64,000 nt of DNA from Arthrobacter sp. StoSoilB19 (GTDB lineage: Bacteria; Actinomycetota; Actinomycetes; Actinomycetales; Micrococcaceae). A program made the translations under genes and the position numbers. The stretch covers positions 1,116,001 to 1,180,000 of the forward strand of contig NZ_AP024650.1 in NCBI RefSeq assembly GCF_019977275.1. The letters run 5' to 3'. The notes below the pieces were generated by a model. It was given only the letters and a program-made list of their open reading frames with translations, did no database searches and was not told the DNA's origin. This document shows positions 60,358 to 64,000 of the stretch, one piece after another (positions within the stretch are counted from its first letter, which is position 1; every line of letters starts with the position of its first letter).

Positions 60358-61071
60358 ATGACCAGGCCCAGGCATTCGGCACTCAGCATTCTCGGGTTCA
60401 GCAGCCTGCTGCTCCTCACGGGGTGCTTCGGCCCTCCCGCCCCGGCCCCTTCCAGCAGTTCCCCGGCCCCCAGCCCCACCGCCAGCAGCGCCAGCCCCAG
60501 CAGCGCGTCCCCAAGCACGACGGCGAGCCCCACCGCGTCGGCCACCCCCACCACCCCTGCCAGCACCTCAGCCGCGCCCACCACGTCAGCCGCCGCTCCG
60601 CCGTCGTCCGCTCCTGCCAGCCCGCCGCCCACGGCGGAACCGACGCCCACCGGGCTGCCCGAGCAGGTGGCCCCGCTGACCATCTACTACGTGGCCGTGG
60701 GTGACAACGGCGTCTCCGGGCCCGCGATCGGCTGCGGTGACAGCCTGGTGGCCACCACCACGGCCCCCGTCCGCTTCACCGACCAGGTGGGCCCCAGCAT
60801 CAACACCCTGCTGGCCAACAAGAGCCGCGACATCGGCCTGTCCGGCCTCATCAACGTCCTGTACCAGTCGAGCTTGACCTATCTTGGTGGCGAGTTGAAC
60901 GGCAGCACCATCACCATCTGGCTTTCCGGGCAGTTCATGCTCGGCGGCGTGTGCGACATCCCACGCGCCAAGGCCCAACTGGAACACACGGCCATGACGG
61001 CATCCGGTGCCACCAGCGCGCAGGTGTTCGTCAACGGCCGTCCCATCGACGAGGTACTGAGCCTCAAGTAG
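60358..61071 (+). CDS. GerMN domain lipoprotein
   Basis: The 237-residue protein has a lipoprotein signal ending LLLLTGC, then about 75 residues of Ser/Pro/Thr/Ala linker. A GerMN domain follows (LTIYYVAVGDNGVSGPAIGC to GGVCDIPRAKAQLEHTAM, with VFVNGRPIDEVLS at the end). GerMN domains occur in spore-germination proteins and in many actinobacterial lipoproteins of unknown role, such as partners of sensor kinases. The linker suggests it spans the cell wall. A DosR-like box lies upstream. Confidence 0.85.
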   Translation: MTRPRHSALSILGFSSLLLLTGCFGPPAPAPSSSSPAPSPTASSASPSSASPSTTASPTASATPTTPASTSAAPTTSAAAPPSSAPASPPPTAEPTPTGLPEQVAPLTIYYVAVGDNGVSGPAIGCGDSLVATTTAPVRFTDQVGPSINTLLANKSRDIGLSGLINVLYQSSLTYLGGELNGSTITIWLSGQFMLGGVCDIPRAKAQLEHTAMTASGATSAQVFVNGRPIDEVLSLK

Positions 61072-61432
61072 CGATCCTGGGCAGAACGTACGGCAGCAGA
61101 CCTGTACGCCCGGCCGAGAGTCTCACGCCATCTGCACATTCGTGCAGTTAGGGCGGTGCTGTCGGAACGGTGCCGGCTCCAAAGGCCACGGGGGCCTCGG
61201 CCGCGCTTTATAGCTACTCACCAGTAACAATGAATATCCCGGCGTGCTGGGGCCGGCCGGGTTGCGGTGGGCCGGACGCGGACCAATTCCCCGCACGTTC
61301 GTGCAGGCGGGTCCACCTGCGGGTCCAGGCTGCCTAGCATTTCTAGGACCGCACCCCGGGCACCGGCAGGCACACCGCCGCTGGCACCTCGGGCCGCGGA
61401 ACCCCTGCTGACACGCGAACAAAGAGGTTTAT
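61072..61432. other. 361-bp intergenic region with paired inverted repeats
   Basis: No gene was found. CTGCAC-ATTC-GTGCAG at 61132-61147 and GCAC-GTTC-GTGC at 61293-61304 share the core GCACRTTCGTGCAG, about 160 bp apart. A further TACT-CACC-AGTA palindrome lies near 61215. AAAGAGG just before 61433 is the ribosome site of the lipase gene. The repeats look like sites for one regulator. Confidence 0.5.
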
Positions 61433-62281
61433 ATGTCACTGCTGAAACGCGCCCTGTCCGTCGCCGCAGCCGCCGTCCTGGCAGGCTCGCTCTCCGCGAC
61501 TCCCGCCCAGGCCGACACCCTGGACATCGCGCCGCCGGGCGCCAACGACTGGTCCTGCAAGCCCTCCGCCGAACACCCGTACCCCGTGGTCCTGGTGCCC
61601 GGAACCTTCGAAAGCATGGCGAAAAACTGGTCCACGCTTTCGCCCTACCTCAAGAGCGCCGGATACTGCGTCTTCGCCCTCAATTACGGCGAGACCAACG
61701 GCGTCTACGCAACCGCCCCGGTGGCCGACTCCGCGAAGGAACTCGCCCCGTTCGTTGATGCCGTCCGCGCCGCCACGGGTGCGCCGAAAGTGGACCTGGT
61801 GGGCCACAGCCAGGGCGGCATGATGCCGCGCTACTACATGCACCTGCTGGGCGGCGCCAAGTACGTCCACCACCTGGTGGGCATTGCGCCATCCAACCAC
61901 GGCACCCAGGGCCTGATCGTGCCGCCGCCGGATGCCGTCCCGGATCCCGCCTACACCACCCTGGGCTGCGCAGCATGCGCGGACCAGCAGGCCGGGTCGG
62001 CGTTCATGCAGGAACTCAACGCCAAGGGCGATACCGTCGCCGGCCCGTCCTACACCGTGATCTCCACCGTTTATGACGAAGTGGTGATTCCCTACAACAG
62101 CCAGTTCCTGGCGGGACCGGCCAGGCAGGTCACCAACATCACCATCCAGGACAAGTGTCCTGCCGATGTCTTCGAACACGACCAGACACCCAACGATCCC
62201 GTGGTGCACCAGTTTGTGGCGAACGCGCTGGGCCAGGCCTCCGGCCCGGCGGACCCCGCGTACCAGCCCAGCTGCCTGTAG
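61433..62281 (+). CDS. Secreted lipase/esterase (alpha/beta hydrolase, lipase class 2-like)
   Basis: The 282-residue protein has a Sec signal peptide (SLLKRALSVAAAAVLAGSLS to AQA). The mature alpha/beta hydrolase has YPVVLVPGTFESMAKNW, the nucleophile elbow DLVGHSQGGMMPRYYM, and the late motif NDPVVHQFV with the likely catalytic His. Cys pairs (WSCKPS/YCVFA; GCAACAD) suggest disulfides. It matches actinobacterial extracellular triacylglycerol lipases. A long regulated-looking region precedes it. Confidence 0.88.
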   Translation: MSLLKRALSVAAAAVLAGSLSATPAQADTLDIAPPGANDWSCKPSAEHPYPVVLVPGTFESMAKNWSTLSPYLKSAGYCVFALNYGETNGVYATAPVADSAKELAPFVDAVRAATGAPKVDLVGHSQGGMMPRYYMHLLGGAKYVHHLVGIAPSNHGTQGLIVPPPDAVPDPAYTTLGCAACADQQAGSAFMQELNAKGDTVAGPSYTVISTVYDEVVIPYNSQFLAGPARQVTNITIQDKCPADVFEHDQTPNDPVVHQFVANALGQASGPADPAYQPSCL

Positions 62282-62369
62282 CCCGGACCGCCTTTACCAG
62301 CCGCGCCCGGCCCCGGCACCCACGCGCCGTGCCATGATGAGAGCCAGACAGTCCCAAGGAGGTATCCGG

Positions 62370-63050
62370 ATGGACCACACACCTGGCGGCACGGAGGGCG
62401 GGGTGGGGCCGGGCCCGCTGCAGCATCCATTCTTTGCCCGGGCATTTGCCCGGGCCGTGGGCGGCATGGACCGCCGCGGGGCAGCCGACCACCGCCGCCG
62501 CGCCCTGGCCGGCCTGCGTGGATCAGTCATCGAAATTGGGGCCGGGGCCGGCTCCTCCTTCCCGCTGTACCCTCCCGCCGTCACCCGCGTCCTGGCCCTG
62601 GAACCCGATGACTACCTCCGGGCCCTGGCGCAGAAACAGGCCGCCACGGCCAGCGTCCCCGTAACGGTGGTTGCCGCCGCCGCAGAGAACATTCCGGCGG
62701 AGACCGGCAGCGCCGACGCCGTGGTGGCCAGCCTGGTTCTCTGCAGCGTCAAGGACCAGGCCGCCGTGCTTGCGGAGATCCGCCGCGTCCTGCGCCCCGG
62801 CGGAACACTGGCCTACTACGAGCATGTCCGGTCCCGGCACCCGGTCCTGGCCAGGGCAGAAGACGTCCTGACCCCGCTTTGGGGCCGGTTCATGGGCGGA
62901 TGCCACCTCAACCGGGACACCCTGGCCGCCATCACCGCAGCAGGCTTCACGGTCCAGGACAACCAGCGCTTCGGCTTCGCCGTGCAGCGGCTGAACCCTC
63001 CGCTTGCCCACATCCTGGGCACGGCCACCAGCCCCGGACCGCCGGGCTGA
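62370..63050 (+). CDS. Class I SAM-dependent methyltransferase, UbiE/COQ5-like
   Basis: ATG 62370 after AAGGAGG gives 226 residues; the frame is open upstream but overlaps the lipase gene. It has motif I VIEIGAGAGSSFPLYP, then VVAAAAENIPAETGSADAVV and LRPGGTLAYYEHVRS. The motif CHLNRDTLAAITAAGF is common in the METTL7/small-lipid-type group. The substrate is unknown. Confidence 0.87.
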   Translation: MDHTPGGTEGGVGPGPLQHPFFARAFARAVGGMDRRGAADHRRRALAGLRGSVIEIGAGAGSSFPLYPPAVTRVLALEPDDYLRALAQKQAATASVPVTVVAAAAENIPAETGSADAVVASLVLCSVKDQAAVLAEIRRVLRPGGTLAYYEHVRSRHPVLARAEDVLTPLWGRFMGGCHLNRDTLAAITAAGFTVQDNQRFGFAVQRLNPPLAHILGTATSPGPPG

Positions 63051-63205
63051 CGCGCCCCGCTGGCGCGCCGCACTGATATGTCATTGAGCGCCTGAACGCC
63101 CCGGCCCGCCTGGCCAACCTCGACCTTGGGCCCTTGGCGAGGCCACGCCGTCGTACCCTTGCCCTAAGCTAACGCCACGAAAGCAAACGTCCGAACGGAT
63201 GCGGC

Positions 63206-64000
63206 ATGACAGAGCTCAATGTCCGGGAGCGGAGCTCCCTCCAGCTGCCAATCACTGACGCCGCGAGCCTGACATCCGGACAGACGCTTGCGCGCCTGGC
63301 CTCCGGCCCGGACGGCCTGCCGGAGGAGGAAGCCGCCGCCCGCTTTGGCAGCCTTGGCCCCAATGCCGTCCGCACGCACCGCGCCAACGCCTGGGCCGTG
63401 CTGGGCCGGCAGTTCGCCAGCCCCATCCTCATCCTTTTGCTGGTCACCGCCGGGCTGTCCCTGTTCCTGGGTGACGCAACCAACTCGATCGTCATCGGCG
63501 TGATCCTGCTGGTCAGCGTGGGCCTTGGCTTCACCAACGAATTCCGCGCGGAGCGGGCGTCCGAGGCGCTGCACGACCGTGTCACCCACCGCGCCGTGGT
63601 CCTTCGGGGCGGGACCACCAGGGAAGTGGACGTTACCGCCCTGGTGCCGGGCGACGTCGTCCATCTCTCCCTGGGTGCCATCATCCCCGCCGACATCCGG
63701 CTCCTCGCCACCAACAACCTGCTCTGCGATGAAAGCATCCTCACGGGCGAGTCCCAGCCCGCCGCCAAGGACCCCGCTCCCGTGGCCGCAGGCGCGGCAC
63801 TGGGCGACCTCGCCTCCTGCGTGTTCATGGGCACGGTGATCCAGTCCGGCAGCTGCACCGGGGTTGTGGTGGCCACCGGTGGCCGGGCTGAGTTCGGCCG
63901 CATCGCGCTGGGCCTGGGGGAGAGGCAGCCGCAAACCGAGTTCCAGCTGGGACTCAGGCGCTTTTCGTTCCTGCTGCTGCAGGTGGCGATGGTGCTCACC
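63206..64000 (+). CDS. P-type ATPase, Mg2+-type (MgtA-like), N-terminal part
   Basis: The gene runs off the right edge; 265 residues are visible. A cation-ATPase N-terminal domain (LPEEEAAARFGSLGPNAVRT), two membrane helices (SPILILLLVTAGLSLFLGD; SIVIGVILLVSVGLGFTNEF) and the actuator domain (VPGDVVHLSLGAIIPADIRL, ESILTGESQPAAK with the TGES loop) are present. The ordering and the FxNEFRAERASEAL segment fit the MgtA/MgtB group, which imports Mg2+. The phosphorylation site lies outside the window. Confidence 0.85.
   Translation, partial: MTELNVRERSSLQLPITDAASLTSGQTLARLASGPDGLPEEEAAARFGSLGPNAVRTHRANAWAVLGRQFASPILILLLVTAGLSLFLGDATNSIVIGVILLVSVGLGFTNEFRAERASEALHDRVTHRAVVLRGGTTREVDVTALVPGDVVHLSLGAIIPADIRLLATNNLLCDESILTGESQPAAKDPAPVAAGAALGDLASCVFMGTVIQSGSCTGVVVATGGRAEFGRIALGLGERQPQTEFQLGLRRFSFLLLQVAMVLT

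Overview
The window is chromosomal DNA of a high-GC actinobacterium. Codon use, many GTG and TTG starts, leaderless-looking promoters, Tat and lipoprotein signals, and gene types (PhoD, PucR, MHS symporter, GAF regulator with monooxygenase and butanediol dehydrogenase) fit the Micrococcaceae, most likely Arthrobacter or Pseudarthrobacter. The genus is an inference from protein style. No rRNA, tRNA, CRISPR array, integrase or transposase was seen.

Region 1 (1-11.5 kb) looks like a defence or accessory island. It holds the 3' end of a UvrD-like helicase, an 1852-residue DUF4011-helicase-nuclease-DUF3320 protein of the Hhe type, and an 871-residue fusion of DUF262, a DUF1524 HNH nuclease, an alkyltransferase-like domain and DUF4268. 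A small helical protein, a 439-residue protein with a hydrophobic Ala/Gly core and a DUF4230 membrane protein follow. Region 2 (11.5-18.2 kb) is a GAF regulator divergent from a flavin monooxygenase and a 2,3-butanediol dehydrogenase. The dehydrogenase 3' end is duplicated 2.2 kb downstream, and two nuclease-like genes (DUF3883 and GIY-YIG/DUF4357) lie between the copies, so they form a small inserted cassette.

Region 3 (18.2-27.3 kb) is a LacI-controlled sugar or cyclitol operon: an unknown small protein, a complete ribose-type ABC importer, two Gfo/Idh/MocA dehydrogenases, a TIM-barrel isomerase and an ABM monooxygenase-fold protein. Tandem LacI operators precede it and hairpins divide it internally. 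Region 4 (27.3-32.7 kb) has a secreted seven-blade YVTN propeller, a secreted subtilase, a methyltransferase, a membrane-anchored HNH protein, an SRPBCC protein and a YCII protein. Region 5 (32.8-40 kb) is a PucR-associated catabolic cluster: M20 deacylase, MHS symporter, PucR regulator, and divergent amidohydrolase and N-carbamoyl amidohydrolase.

Region 6 (40-45.7 kb) holds two TetR units with clear operators (cupin plus nickel/cobalt transporter; NTF2 protein, NmrA-like reductase and yeast-type cytosine deaminase) and a PIN/Phd toxin-antitoxin pair. Region 7 (45.8-49.9 kb) is a DeoR, PdxA2, DtnK and KdgT-type cluster predicted to take up and catabolise D-threonate or D-erythronate. Region 8 (50-64 kb) is a mixed stretch: small membrane proteins, secreted metallophosphoesterase, a TetR with two tandem SnoaL paralogues, a deletion scar with truncated GNAT and kinase genes, a hemerythrin, an epoxide-hydrolase-like enzyme, PhoD, an SDR, a GerMN lipoprotein behind a DosR-like box, a lipase, a methyltransferase and the start of a Mg2+-type P-ATPase.
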